In this document: positions 26,366 through 34,562 of the stretch, piece by piece | Numbering within the stretch: the first letter of the stretch is position 1 | Layout of the letters: every line of letters begins with the position of its first letter | Assembly: GCA_016234445.1 (NCBI GenBank) | Contig: JACRBT010000002.1 | Coordinates: 248,001 to 312,000, forward strand | Origin: Chloroflexota bacterium | GTDB taxonomy: Bacteria; Chloroflexota; Dehalococcoidia; Tepidiformales; Tepidiformaceae | DNA: 64,000 nt | Reading direction: 5' to 3' | Program-made: the position numbers and the translations under genes | Notes under the pieces: generated by a model | What the model was told of the DNA's origin: nothing | What the model saw: only the letters and a program-made list of their open reading frames with translations | The model's database searches: none

Positions 26366-27762
26366 CCGCGGTACTGGGAGCGGCCGCCGACCTTGTCCTT
26401 GTTGAGCCGCTTGTTCAGGTGCAGCCCTTCGAGGATGAATTCGACCGCAGCCGCGGTTTCGGCCGGCTTGCCAGACGGGGCGACCTTTGCCGCCGCTTCC
26501 GCGAGCCCGTCGATCTGCGCCGCCAGGCGGACATACTGGTCGCTCGGCACGGTCTCACCGACTTCGACCGCTGCGCCAGCTTTGAACCGGTTCACCACGG
26601 GCTCGAGCTCGCCGAGCTGGTACTGGCGGTTGAAGACGGCGACCACGGCGCCCTGGATGAGCTTGTCGATGATCTGGTCTTCGCGGCCCTCTTCGACGGT
26701 TTCGAACTCCACCTTGCCGGTGAGGGTCGGGACCACGTAGGGCAGGTCGCTGACGCGGGGGACAACGACGTCGTCGTGGGTGAGGATCGACCGCCGGAGC
26801 GCGTTCGCGAGCATGCTTTCGTAGTTGGCGATGCTGGCGCGGACGCTGACGCCCGAGCGCTGGTTCACGTCCGGGCTGCGGCGGGCAAGGCGGCTGATCT
26901 CGGCGATGATCTCCTTCATGTAGGCCGGGACGGTGACGTTGAAGTCGGCCGGCACCGGGTGGTGCTCCGCCTCCATGATGTCCATCTCGTGCTCGATCTT
27001 CTGGGGGTAGTGGGTGCGCACCTGGGCGCCGTAGCGGTCCTTCAGGGGCGTGATAATGCGGCCACGGTTGGTGTAGTCCTCCGGGTTCGCGCTGGCCACG
27101 ACGAAGACGTCGAGCGGCAGGCGGATGCGGTAGCCGCGAATCTGGACGTCGCGCTCTTCCATGATGTTGAGGAGGCCCACCTGGATCCGCTCGGCGAGGT
27201 CAGGGAGCTCGTTGATGCAGAAGATGCCGCGGTTCGTCCGGGGGATGAGGCCGTAGTGGATGGTCAGTTCGTCCGAGAGATAGCGGCCCTCGGCGACCTT
27301 GATCGGGTCCACTTCGCCGATGAGGTCGGCAATGGTGATATCGGGTGTGGCGAGCTTTTCGCCGTAGCGCTGGTCGCGTTCCAGCCAGTCGAGCTTCGCC
27401 GCGTCGCCCTCGGCGGCGACGATGTCGCGTCCGTGGCGGGAGATCGGGTGGAAGGGGTCTTCGGGGATTTCGCAGCCGGCCAGCACGGGGACCGCGTCGT
27501 CGAGGAGGGAGGTGAGCGAGCGGATGATCCGCGACTTCGCCTGCCCGCGCTCGCCCAGGAAGATGATGTCCTGTCCCGCGAGGATCGCGTTGACGATGTG
27601 CGGGATCACGGTCTCTTCGTAGCCATAGACGCCGGGGAAGAGTTCGTCCCCGGCACGCATCTTCTTGATCAGGTTCTTCCGCATCTCTTCGCGGACCGGC
27701 TGGGTCTGGTAGCCGGAAGCCTTGAGTTCGCCCAGCGTCCGCGGCCGTTCGAGAGTTGTCAC
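26362..27762 (-). CDS. Magnesium-chelatase-type AAA+ ATPase
   Basis: 466 residues. A Walker A-like 'FLGERGQAKSRIIRSLTSLL' (GERGQAKS), a Walker B-like 'GIFCINELPDL', the sensor region 'VVASANPEDYTNRGRIITP' and a helical C-terminal part. It resembles the Chloroflexota ATPases annotated as magnesium chelatase or sigma-54-interacting, usually paired with a VWA-domain protein that is not seen here. The GTG at 27762 is preferred because a GGAGGAGGA tract lies just upstream; an earlier start at 27888 would add low-quality sequence. Confidence 0.75.
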   Translation of the reverse strand: MTTLERPRTLGELKASGYQTQPVREEMRKNLIKKMRAGDELFPGVYGYEETVIPHIVNAILAGQDIIFLGERGQAKSRIIRSLTSLLDDAVPVLAGCEIPEDPFHPISRHGRDIVAAEGDAAKLDWLERDQRYGEKLATPDITIADLIGEVDPIKVAEGRYLSDELTIHYGLIPRTNRGIFCINELPDLAERIQVGLLNIMEERDVQIRGYRIRLPLDVFVVASANPEDYTNRGRIITPLKDRYGAQVRTHYPQKIEHEMDIMEAEHHPVPADFNVTVPAYMKEIIAEISRLARRSPDVNQRSGVSVRASIANYESMLANALRRSILTHDDVVVPRVSDLPYVVPTLTGKVEFETVEEGREDQIIDKLIQGAVVAVFNRQYQLGELEPVVNRFKAGAAVEVGETVPSDQYVRLAAQIDGLAEAAAKVAPSGKPAETAAAVEFILEGLHLNKRLNKDKVGGRSQYRG

Positions 27763-28034
27763 GCCATCCTCCTCCTCCCGCAGCCCGAAAGACGCGGGGA
27801 TGAACACCTGCCCGTCAGCCGGGAAGGGGCCGGGCGAGCCCTCATTGGTGGGAACCGCTCGCCTCGGCCTGGGGACCCCGCGGATCAAGTGTCGGGGCCC
27901 CGCCTGCTTCGGATCATAGGGTGCGGGGTAGGCATGTCAACCGAACCACCAGTCCCGGGGCTCCCGGGGACGCCACTCCAGAAACCGCAAGCGCCGGCCG
28001 ATACCTACGGGGAGCCCACAGGGAGCGTTTCGCC

Positions 28035-28973
28035 TTGGCAGAAGCCACCGACGCCTTGCCACAGCCACAGCCCGGGGAACAGGCCGGGAACGTCGTCGCG
28101 CTCCGGGCGGAAGGCCCGATCAGCGTCGATCGCCGGGCCGAAGGCGGCCTGACGCTCCAGTTCAGCTTCGACATCCCCGGGCTGCCGAAGTTCAGCACGC
28201 TTCCAACGTGGACGCACCAACAGCTGATCAACGGCGCCCTGATCGCGGCCGTCGTCCTCCTCAGCGGGTTCGTCGTCTACCGGGAGATGTTCGCCGCGGC
28301 GGCCACTCTCGCCCACGACGAAGCGGCGATGCTCCGTCCCAACGTCGCGACCGACTTCAACCCGAGCGTCGAATCGCCGGTCGTCGCCCCGGGGGCGTAT
28401 GTCGACCGGTTGGCTTCGGTCATCGGCAACGTCTCCATCGGCGCCAATGTCTTTGTCGCGCCGTTCGCCAGCATCCGTGGCGACGAGGGCCAGCCGATCG
28501 TCATCGGGGCCAATTCCAACGTGCAGGACGGGGTCGTGGTCCACGCCCTCGAAACCTTCGCCGCCGGAAAGCCCGTGGAGAAGAACCTGGTGGAGGTCGA
28601 CGGCAAGAAGTACGCCGTCTACATCGGGGCCGGCGTCTCCCTCGCCCATCAGTCGCAGGTCCACGGGCCGGCGGCGGTCGGCGACCACACGTTCGTGGGA
28701 ATGCAGGCGCTGGTCTTCAAGTCGGTGATCGGCAAGAACGTCGTCATCGAACCCGGGGCCAAGGTGATCGGCGTGACGGTCCCCGAGGGCCGCTACATCC
28801 CGGCGGGGTCCGTGGTGACGAAGCAGTCAGACGCCGACGCGCTGCCCATGATCACCGAAAGCTACCCCTTCGCGACCCTCAACGACGGTGTCCTCCACGT
28901 GAACGAAGCCTTCGCCGACGCCTACCTTAAGCTGGCGACCGGCGCTGCGCCCGCGGAGGCTGCGGGGCACTAG
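28035..28973 (+). CDS. Membrane-anchored gamma-class carbonic anhydrase-like protein
   Basis: About 312 residues. An N-terminal region of about 65 residues and one membrane helix ('LINGALIAAVVLLSGFVVY') precede a left-handed beta-helix with gamma-carbonic-anhydrase hexapeptides. Likely zinc ligands are the His in 'VVVHALE' and those in 'SLAHQSQVHGP'. The active domain would lie outside the cytoplasm. The TTG at 28035 has GGGAG nine bases upstream; a GTG at 27921 is in frame but lacks a ribosome site. The stop overlaps the stop of the convergent gene. The last 112 bases are duplicated at 31450-31562. Confidence 0.75.
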   Translation: MAEATDALPQPQPGEQAGNVVALRAEGPISVDRRAEGGLTLQFSFDIPGLPKFSTLPTWTHQQLINGALIAAVVLLSGFVVYREMFAAAATLAHDEAAMLRPNVATDFNPSVESPVVAPGAYVDRLASVIGNVSIGANVFVAPFASIRGDEGQPIVIGANSNVQDGVVVHALETFAAGKPVEKNLVEVDGKKYAVYIGAGVSLAHQSQVHGPAAVGDHTFVGMQALVFKSVIGKNVVIEPGAKVIGVTVPEGRYIPAGSVVTKQSDADALPMITESYPFATLNDGVLHVNEAFADAYLKLATGAAPAEAAGH

Positions 28974-29809
28974 GGCGTGACCTTCGGGCCAAGGTTGGGG
29001 GGCCGCTGTCCCTCCTTGGGTGCCGGAGCAGCCGGGGAGGCAGCCGTTGAACCTGAGCCGGCGCGCGCGAAGAGCGTGTCCCATTCCAGTCCCTTATAGG
29101 CCCAGGACAGGCCGAACGCGATGAGGGCAACGCTCTCGCCCAGCAGCATATCCTGCGAGCCGAAGACACTTGCGAACCTTGTGATAACGATGAAGAGGAT
29201 CGCCGCCGTGACAACTGCCGCACAGCCCCAGTGGAACCAGCCGCGTTGACGGGCATCTGGATGAGGCCCTCTCCGCAGCCTCGGCCTGGGGTCCTTGCGT
29301 TCGGCCTCCACTTTTCCAAACCTCCAGGACAGCAGGACGAGTACTGCAAAGAGCGTCCCGGCCCCAGCATAGTGGACGAACTCGACTGCGCCTTCGCCCA
29401 GGCGGTCCTGCAGCGGTGTGAGCGTCCCACCTGTGGATGGGAGTCCGGTAGGGAAGAACGCAACCACAAGCGCGGCGAACCCACCAACGAACGTTATGAG
29501 ATTATCCAGGCTGAGTTGGTAGAACTTGTAGATCACGAGGGCGAACCCAACGATGACCAGCGTCCCCACGAAGTAGTCGCGCATACCGGAGTGGTAGTAC
29601 GCGCTGAGGGACCCTCTCGCCGAGGCGCTGCCGCTGAGTAACCACCAATCGCCAAGCAGGAGCACCAGCGGGAGCAATATGCCCAGGATGCCTATTGCCG
29701 AGCGGACGAGAAGGTAGGAACGGATGATGGACTGCGGGCGCTTGTCCTTGTCCGGGCGGTCTGTCCGGTCCCACTTGAAGTAGGGCCGAGCGGGGTTGTT
29801 GGTCGTCAT
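28970..29809 (-). CDS. Multi-pass membrane protein, function unknown
   Basis: 279 residues with about six hydrophobic segments, for example 'IGILGILLPLVLLLGDWWLL', 'FVGTLVIVGFALVIYKFY', 'LITFVGGFAALVVAFF' and 'AVVTAAILFIVITRFA'. The pattern 'SLSAYYHSGMRDYFVG' recalls DUF998-like or frpD-type integral membrane proteins, but I do not firmly recognise the family. GGAGG lies six bases before the ATG at 29809. It shares its stop region with the gamma carbonic anhydrase gene. Confidence 0.65.
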   Translation of the reverse strand: MTTNNPARPYFKWDRTDRPDKDKRPQSIIRSYLLVRSAIGILGILLPLVLLLGDWWLLSGSASARGSLSAYYHSGMRDYFVGTLVIVGFALVIYKFYQLSLDNLITFVGGFAALVVAFFPTGLPSTGGTLTPLQDRLGEGAVEFVHYAGAGTLFAVLVLLSWRFGKVEAERKDPRPRLRRGPHPDARQRGWFHWGCAAVVTAAILFIVITRFASVFGSQDMLLGESVALIAFGLSWAYKGLEWDTLFARAGSGSTAASPAAPAPKEGQRPPNLGPKVTP

Positions 29810-29875
29810 GGCGAGCCTCCGTTCCAACGGGATGTTCTTGCCAGGCGCACTACGGCCCGGAGAAGCAGACGGCAG

Positions 29876-31198
29876 TCACTCCCACCACCTCAACTCGAAC
29901 ACCCGCGCAGGCTCCTCGATCCCCTTCAGGGCGACCGTGCCGCGATCAGAGAACTCGAACCCCTTGCCGCTTGCCAGTTCGCGGACCACGTTGGAGACAA
30001 GGATCTTCCCGCCATGGGCTTCGGCGGCCAGGCGCGCCGCCACAATGACGGCCGTGCCGAAGAAGTCGTCATCCTCGCTGACTGGCTCACCGGCGTTGAC
30101 GCCGATCCGGACCCGGACCGGTTCGCCTGGCTTCTTCGACAGCGTGCGCTGAAGCTCCGTTGCGAAGGCCAGGGCACGCTGAACTGAGTCAAACGACGCC
30201 ATGAAGCCGTCGCCCAGGGCCTTCACGAGGGAGCCGCCGTTGCGCCGAATCGTCTGGCGTGTCAGGCGTTCGTGCTCCCGCAGCACCTCGCGGCCCTTCT
30301 CGTCGCCAAGTCGCTCCATCATCTGCGTATGGTCCTCGACATCAGTGAAGACGATGATCTTGAGCACCGTCCCGGCCGAGGCGCGCCGCACTGTGACCGG
30401 CTCCGGTGCACCCTGATCGAGGAAGTCCAGGACCAGGTCCCGGTTCTCGGCGAGCATGCCGCCCATGGGCGCCGTGTCCACCCGCACCAGGGTGGCCGCC
30501 GGGATCCGGGCGGCGATTGACGTCGCGTGATGCGGCGACAGCAGGGGATGGTCCCGCGGTTGAATCACGAGGGTCGGACTTTGCACCTTTTCCAGTTCTT
30601 CGGAAGCGTCGAAGGTGGACATCGACTCGACCCAGGCGGGGAGAACGGCGGTCGGAGCGCCACGGAGCAGCGTCTGATGAAGTGGCGGCTGGCGGTGCCC
30701 GGGGACGCCGAGCAGCGAGAGGAGGGTGGTGACGAAGAAGCCGTAGTCCTCGGTGGAAAGCCTCAGCAGCCTGAACAGCGGCGAGTCCCCGTCCAGCTCG
30801 CGGGCGTCGACACACGGGTTGGCGAGCACGAGCCTGCGCACCAGCGACGGCCACCGCGCTGCGAACGCGGTGGCCGGTGCGGCACTCAGGCCCCAGCCAT
30901 ACACATCGACGGGGCCGGCGCCGAGTTCCCCGGCGACGGCGGCCATGCAGCCCACCTGTGCCCCCAGGGACAAGTCAACCGGGCCAGCGTCGGACAGCCC
31001 GGTCCCCGGAAAGTCGAATGTGACCACCGTTCGCGCGTCAGCGAGCCGTGTGATGAACCCGACGTCGGACATCGCCAGGGAGTTGCTGCTGACCCCGAGG
31101 TTTTCGACAACGAGGAGCGGCGGGCCGTCTCCTCTTGCGATGAAGGCGATGGGGACGCCCCGCGGCGTGTGGGCGTAGCGGACCCTGGAAACGGTCAT
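29876..31198 (-). CDS. Alpha/beta-hydrolase fused to class III nucleotidyl cyclase
   Basis: 440 residues. The N-terminal half (about 1-275) is an alpha/beta-hydrolase with 'TFDFPGTGLSDAG' and a nucleophile elbow 'YGWGLSAAPATAF'. The C-terminal half (about 285-440) is a class III cyclase: 'IIVFTDVEDHTQMMERLGD' with a metal Asp, 'VKALGDGFMASF' and 'GTAVIVAARLAAEA'. The Asn that usually helps the transition state is Ile in that last motif while the Arg is kept, as in some ATP-type bacterial cyclases, so activity is unsure. It may act as a sensor in which hydrolase-fold ligand binding controls cyclic nucleotide synthesis. Confidence 0.8.
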   Translation of the reverse strand: MTVSRVRYAHTPRGVPIAFIARGDGPPLLVVENLGVSSNSLAMSDVGFITRLADARTVVTFDFPGTGLSDAGPVDLSLGAQVGCMAAVAGELGAGPVDVYGWGLSAAPATAFAARWPSLVRRLVLANPCVDARELDGDSPLFRLLRLSTEDYGFFVTTLLSLLGVPGHRQPPLHQTLLRGAPTAVLPAWVESMSTFDASEELEKVQSPTLVIQPRDHPLLSPHHATSIAARIPAATLVRVDTAPMGGMLAENRDLVLDFLDQGAPEPVTVRRASAGTVLKIIVFTDVEDHTQMMERLGDEKGREVLREHERLTRQTIRRNGGSLVKALGDGFMASFDSVQRALAFATELQRTLSKKPGEPVRVRIGVNAGEPVSEDDDFFGTAVIVAARLAAEAHGGKILVSNVVRELASGKGFEFSDRGTVALKGIEEPARVFELRWWE

Positions 31199-31210
31199 CC
31201 CCGGGAGACC

Positions 31211-31297
31211 TCAAACCGGGCACGGGGGCTTGCGATTGCCCAGCCCAGAGCCGCAGGGGCATGGCAACGTCGCCCCACCGCGGCGTCGCGGTGCCAT
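31211..31297 (-). CDS. SEC-C-type zinc motif micro-ORF or gene remnant
   Basis: A 28-codon frame ends in 'LPCPCGSGLGNRKPPCPV', a near match to the SEC-C zinc motif (CxCGSGxx...C). It has an ATG but no clear ribosome site, and open frame extends some codons upstream. It may be a tiny protein or the surviving 3' end of a SEC-C gene. It ends 12 bases before the cyclase gene. Confidence 0.35.
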   Translation of the reverse strand: MAPRRRGGATLPCPCGSGLGNRKPPCPV

Positions 31298-31388
31298 CTC
31301 AAGAGCCGACAGCGTGGCTGCATCTGATCCGCCCTCCCCACCGAGAGCACAGGTCGACCGGCATCATCGTACACCCGCGCGCAAGCCC

Positions 31389-31562
31389 TCACGTGCCCCG
31401 CAGCCGCGCCGCCACCGCCTCCAGGTCGCCGGGACGGTTCACGCCGATGGCTACCCCTTCGCGACACTCAACGGCTCCGTCCTTCACGTGAACGAAGCCT
31501 TCGCCGACGCCTACCTGAAGCTGGCGACCGGCGCTGCGCCAGCGGAGGCGGCGGGGCACTAG
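31389..31562. repeat. Scar joining a mobA 3' end to a gamma carbonic anhydrase 3' end
   Basis: Bases 31389-31447 match, including the stop codon, the 3' end of mobA at 33487-33548 (minus strand; encoded tail NRPGDLEAVAARLRG). Bases 31450-31562 match the last 112 bases of the carbonic anhydrase gene (28862-28973) at about 92% by hand alignment (encoded tail 'VNEAFADAYLKLATGA'). Neither piece is a working gene. The order, tail to tail, is that of a tandem-duplication junction. Confidence 0.85.
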
Positions 31563-32131
31563 GGAAGAGGTTCCGCCGGCATCCGGTGGCGCCGAAGGGG
31601 CCCCGCGACGCATCGGCGAGCGCGAATGCCGAACCGGCAGAGGAAGAGCGCGACTAGTGCAGGGTAGCCAACAACCCCACCCACGAACACAACAAGGCCT
31701 AGGCAAGTGCCCGCGCCAAGCACCGACAGCCCGATGTCGACCGCTGCACTACGAGTCACCCCTGCCAGCCTGGCGTCGAGTTCCGGGCAGTGACGTGCCT
31801 CGCGCTTCGGGGTGGGAACGTGCTCTTCCCAGTCGGCGATGCTGGGGACGCCGAAAAGCAGCCGGCGGCCGGAGGCGAGCTTCACGACGAGCATGCTCCC
31901 CGGCCACCCCCGCCGAAGCCCAGCCCCCCGCGAGGATGCCCCAACCGAGGCGATGCACCCGACCGGCACGTCCAGATCCCTCCGACATCCGAATCCGCCG
32001 AGGAGCCATTCCGACTGGCTCGGCCGGAGCGATAGTCCGGAGACCGTCAACTCCAGCGTCCCGCGGCAAGTTGTGCCTGGCGAGAGAGCCCACGCGATGG
32101 TCCGCAGCAGGAATACCCGTCGACGCTCCAT
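31559..32131 (-). CDS. Putative membrane protein with PH-like domain
   Basis: About 190 residues from the ATG at 32131. The N-terminal part ('GTLELTVSGLSLRPSQSEWLLGG' region, strands up to 'SMLVVKLASGRRLLFGV') looks like a bacterial PH-like sheet; the C-terminal part has two hydrophobic segments ('LSVLGAGTCLGLVVFVGG', 'YPALVALFLCRF'). No family is firmly recognised. The frame is open farther upstream but crosses a terminator hairpin, so the later start is used. Its stop overlaps the TAG of the duplicated carbonic anhydrase tail. Confidence 0.5.
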   Translation of the reverse strand: MERRRVFLLRTIAWALSPGTTCRGTLELTVSGLSLRPSQSEWLLGGFGCRRDLDVPVGCIASVGASSRGAGLRRGWPGSMLVVKLASGRRLLFGVPSIADWEEHVPTPKREARHCPELDARLAGVTRSAAVDIGLSVLGAGTCLGLVVFVGGVVGYPALVALFLCRFGIRARRCVAGPLRRHRMPAEPLP

Positions 32132-32306
32132 CACCGCATCATCGCTCCCGGAGCCTGCCGCGCGCGAGTTGCCTGGCCGTGTCAGTTTGGGCAAGTTCGG
32201 TGTTAGCGGCGCCGCGGTCGTTCCCCGCGCCTTCGGTGCCGGGAACGCCGGCCTGAGCGGCGGGTGCGGTCCAGCCCGAGGAGGCGGCGAAGCAAACGGA
32301 CCCAAA

Positions 32307-32342
32307 CGCCAATTTGGGAGGCCGATGGCCTCCCAATTGGCG
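32307..32342 (-). terminator. Strong terminator hairpin
   Basis: CGCCAATTTGGGAGGCC (32307-32323) pairs with GGCCTCCCAATTGGCG (32327-32342): 16 pairs, one bulged T, loop GAT. Read on the minus strand it follows the small membrane protein gene by 42 bases and is followed by TTTGGG. The rest of 32132-32384 holds no gene I can support. Confidence 0.6.
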
Positions 32343-32384
32343 CTGTCGGCTTCATCCCCCGTCTGGCGCCTGCGTTTCACAATC

Positions 32385-32654
32385 TCAACCCCCTCGGTTT
32401 GCTGGGTCGACCCGCCTCTCCAACACCACAATCACCGGCACCGTCGCCGCCAGGCCGAGGACGGCAATCAGCAGCCCGAGCATTGCGTCCGCGACCTGGG
32501 AGCCGCCCGCCATCGAGAGGGCAAGGTCGGCGATGACTGCCCAGACGTACAGCGCATACTTCATGCCGTCCAGCCGCAGTGACTTGGCCACCCCCCACGT
32601 GAGTGGAAGCAGCACCCCGCCCGCCGCCAGCAGGCACATCCCCAATACGCTCAC
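32385..32654 (-). CDS. Small three-helix membrane protein
   Basis: 89 residues from a GTG at 32654 with GGAGAAGG upstream. Three hydrophobic segments: 'VLGMCLLAAGGVLLPLTW', 'YALYVWAVIADLALSMAG' and 'LGLLIAVLGLAATVPVIVV'. No family recognised. An upstream extension to 32732 lacks hydrophobic or conserved character. The 203 bases upstream to 32857 hold nothing clear. Confidence 0.5.
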   Translation of the reverse strand: MSVLGMCLLAAGGVLLPLTWGVAKSLRLDGMKYALYVWAVIADLALSMAGGSQVADAMLGLLIAVLGLAATVPVIVVLERRVDPANRGG

Positions 32655-32857
32655 GCTGCCTTCTCCCGGCGCCCCGCCGTGATCACCCGCAAGGGTGTGC
32701 CGATCGCCCTGCCGGTCGTGTTCAAGCCCCACATTTCAGGACCATCCTACTCCTAGGCCACCGCGCGCGAGCGCGATCCGGTGGCAGATGCGCCGCGGTT
32801 GCCCTGCGTTCGTCGCCTACTCGGTCGCACGGCGGCTTCCGCTTCACCCCGGCCAGG

Positions 32858-33490
32858 TCACGATCGCCGCCTCCAGGCGTTTCGGACCGCACCGAACGCC
32901 CCGGTCAGCGCTATCAGTCCGCCGATAGCCGCAAACCCGCCGAGAACGGCGCGCTCAGGGTGGTGTCGAGCCAGAGCGACAAGCCCCGGCCACGACTCGC
33001 AGACGTGGGACTTCGCCCATGCCTGGTAGTCCTCGATGCCCACTTCTTCGTCCCCGCCCACGTAGACCCGGGAACTGGTGACCCTACCGACAGGGAATGA
33101 GTCTCTCGTGGTGAAACTGCGGCCGGATGATGTTGTTTGGGCGACCGTGACCTCCAGAGGGTCTTCCGGCAGCAATTGCCGATTGAGAGGTACTGCCTCC
33201 GTCCAACCTGGCGGGGTCTTGCCAATTTCGAACGTGAACAGGTCCTGCGGCTCGTCTGCCGACACCTGCCAGAGGATATTGCCAGAACTACCGGTGACCT
33301 CCACGCTCGAAACGCTCTCCGAGCCACAACTCGCAACGAGGATCACAACGGACTGGTCATCAGGCGCGCGCGTCTGACCCGTCGATGGCCAGTCCTGGTC
33401 GCACGCAGACGCGGTCAGGAGCAGGAGAAGCGCTGCCGCGAGTGCTTTCAACCTCCCTGTAGGTCTGACCGCGCCGCACCTGTCGCTCAC
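32858..33490 (-). CDS. Putative lipoprotein with C-terminal membrane helix
   Basis: 210 residues. N-terminal basic region and hydrophobic stretch with a lipobox 'LLTASAC' (Cys about 30). The mature part is beta-rich, and a C-terminal hydrophobic segment 'AVLGGFAAIGGLIALTGAFG' ends in RNAWRRRS. The GTG start overlaps the mobA TGA by four bases, so it is coupled to mobA. Function unknown; no motif suggests molybdenum metabolism. Confidence 0.6.
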   Translation of the reverse strand: MSDRCGAVRPTGRLKALAAALLLLLTASACDQDWPSTGQTRAPDDQSVVILVASCGSESVSSVEVTGSSGNILWQVSADEPQDLFTFEIGKTPPGWTEAVPLNRQLLPEDPLEVTVAQTTSSGRSFTTRDSFPVGRVTSSRVYVGGDEEVGIEDYQAWAKSHVCESWPGLVALARHHPERAVLGGFAAIGGLIALTGAFGAVRNAWRRRS

Positions 33491-34119
33491 CCCCGTCCCC
33501 TCAACCGCGCCACCACCGCCTCCAGGTCGCCCGGCCGGTTCACGTTGAGGAAGCTGTCGAGGGCGGGGTCGACGGTGCGGCTGGCGGCTTCGTCGACTTC
33601 GACGACGCGCAGGTGGTCGTAAGCGGCGAGGAGCGGGAGGCGGCCCTCGGCCAGGTTCCGTTCGAACACGGGGAGGCAGGTGGCGCGCCGGTAAACCGCC
33701 GCCAGGGGCTGGAGGCGGCCGTGAACGCGCGGGCAGCAGATGTCCGCCTCGCCGATCTGCCCCGCCAGCAGCCGCACAAGTCCAGGACGAAGCAGCGGCG
33801 CGTCGCACGACGTTGCGAAGCAGAGCGAACCTCGCGCCACGCGCATCCCTTCGACCAGCCCCGCGAGCGGCCCACTGCCCTGCACGCGGTCTTCGACGAC
33901 GACCAGCGGCAGCGGATATGGCGGCAACGAACCCGCGCCCCCCGTGGCGGCGACCACGACCACCTCGTCGCAGACCGCGGCTACGGCCTCGACGACACGG
34001 TGAAGCATCGGGCGGCCATCAATCAGCGCCGAGGCCTTGTCGGAGCCGAAACGGGTGCTCCGCCCGCCCGCGAGGACGATCGCGCTGAGCCCGGCCACAC
34101 GCTGATCTGGCGTTGTCAT
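33487..34119 (-). CDS. mobA: Molybdenum cofactor guanylyltransferase
   Basis: 210 residues. The nucleotide-binding 'IVLAGGRSTRFGSDKASALIDGRPML' region (G-x-x-x-R-x-G-x-x-K) and 'FATSCDAPLLRPGLVRLL' are typical of MobA, which attaches GMP to molybdopterin. The last residues 'VNRPGDLEAVVARLRG' are conserved in the family. ATG at 34119 chosen over 34155 on family length. The 3' end is duplicated near 31389-31447. Confidence 0.85.
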   Translation of the reverse strand: MTTPDQRVAGLSAIVLAGGRSTRFGSDKASALIDGRPMLHRVVEAVAAVCDEVVVVAATGGAGSLPPYPLPLVVVEDRVQGSGPLAGLVEGMRVARGSLCFATSCDAPLLRPGLVRLLAGQIGEADICCPRVHGRLQPLAAVYRRATCLPVFERNLAEGRLPLLAAYDHLRVVEVDEAASRTVDPALDSFLNVNRPGDLEAVVARLRGRG

Positions 34120-34172
34120 CCCCGGTAAGATGCAGCACGAGCCGCTTGGCCGCACTTCCCCGGAGCCGCCAC

Positions 34173-34562
34173 GTGAAGCTGTTCAAGCGAAAACCGCGGA
34201 TAACCGACGACAACTACGGCAAGCTGATGACCTCGTTCGGCCGCATCGTCGACGTGGACCCGATGATCGGCCGGCCGGCCGCCGCGCTGGCCGAGCGGAC
34301 GGTGCGGGAGCACGCCGCGCTCGCGGAAGCCGTGGACGCGCGTCTCTACCAGGGCGCCGCCGTCTACCACCTCAGGCTCCTCGCGGGGGCCTGGATCATG
34401 GCCCGCGAAGGTGGCATCCCGGCCGCGACCGCCGAGGTGTTCGAAGAGGCGGTCGCCTGGAAGTTCGGCCCGCTGGCGAAACACGCCGCCCGTCTCCCAC
34501 GCCGACTCTCCACGCTCGCCCGCGGCGAACAGGAACGGGACCTGGCGGTCAGCGACGACTAG
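34173..34562 (+). CDS. Conserved-looking hypothetical protein
   Basis: 129 residues from a GTG at 34173 with GGAG nine bases upstream. It begins basic (VKLFKRKPRITDDNYG) and is then mostly helical ('AALAERTVREHAALAEAVDARLY'). No family recognised. It is divergent from mobA and its stop overlaps that of the convergent peptidase gene. Confidence 0.55.
   Translation: MKLFKRKPRITDDNYGKLMTSFGRIVDVDPMIGRPAAALAERTVREHAALAEAVDARLYQGAAVYHLRLLAGAWIMAREGGIPAATAEVFEEAVAWKFGPLAKHAARLPRRLSTLARGEQERDLAVSDD

Noticed and set aside
31230-31562. Rightward 110-codon frame ending in the carbonic anhydrase tail
   Set aside because: Only the last 37 codons are homologous to anything; they are part of the duplication scar, and the earlier part runs antisense to the SEC-C frame and the mobA tail.
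31563-32431. Longer form of the PH-like gene starting at 32431
   Set aside because: It would read through the strong terminator hairpin at 32307-32342 and adds about 100 residues of low-complexity sequence; the ATG at 32131 fits better.
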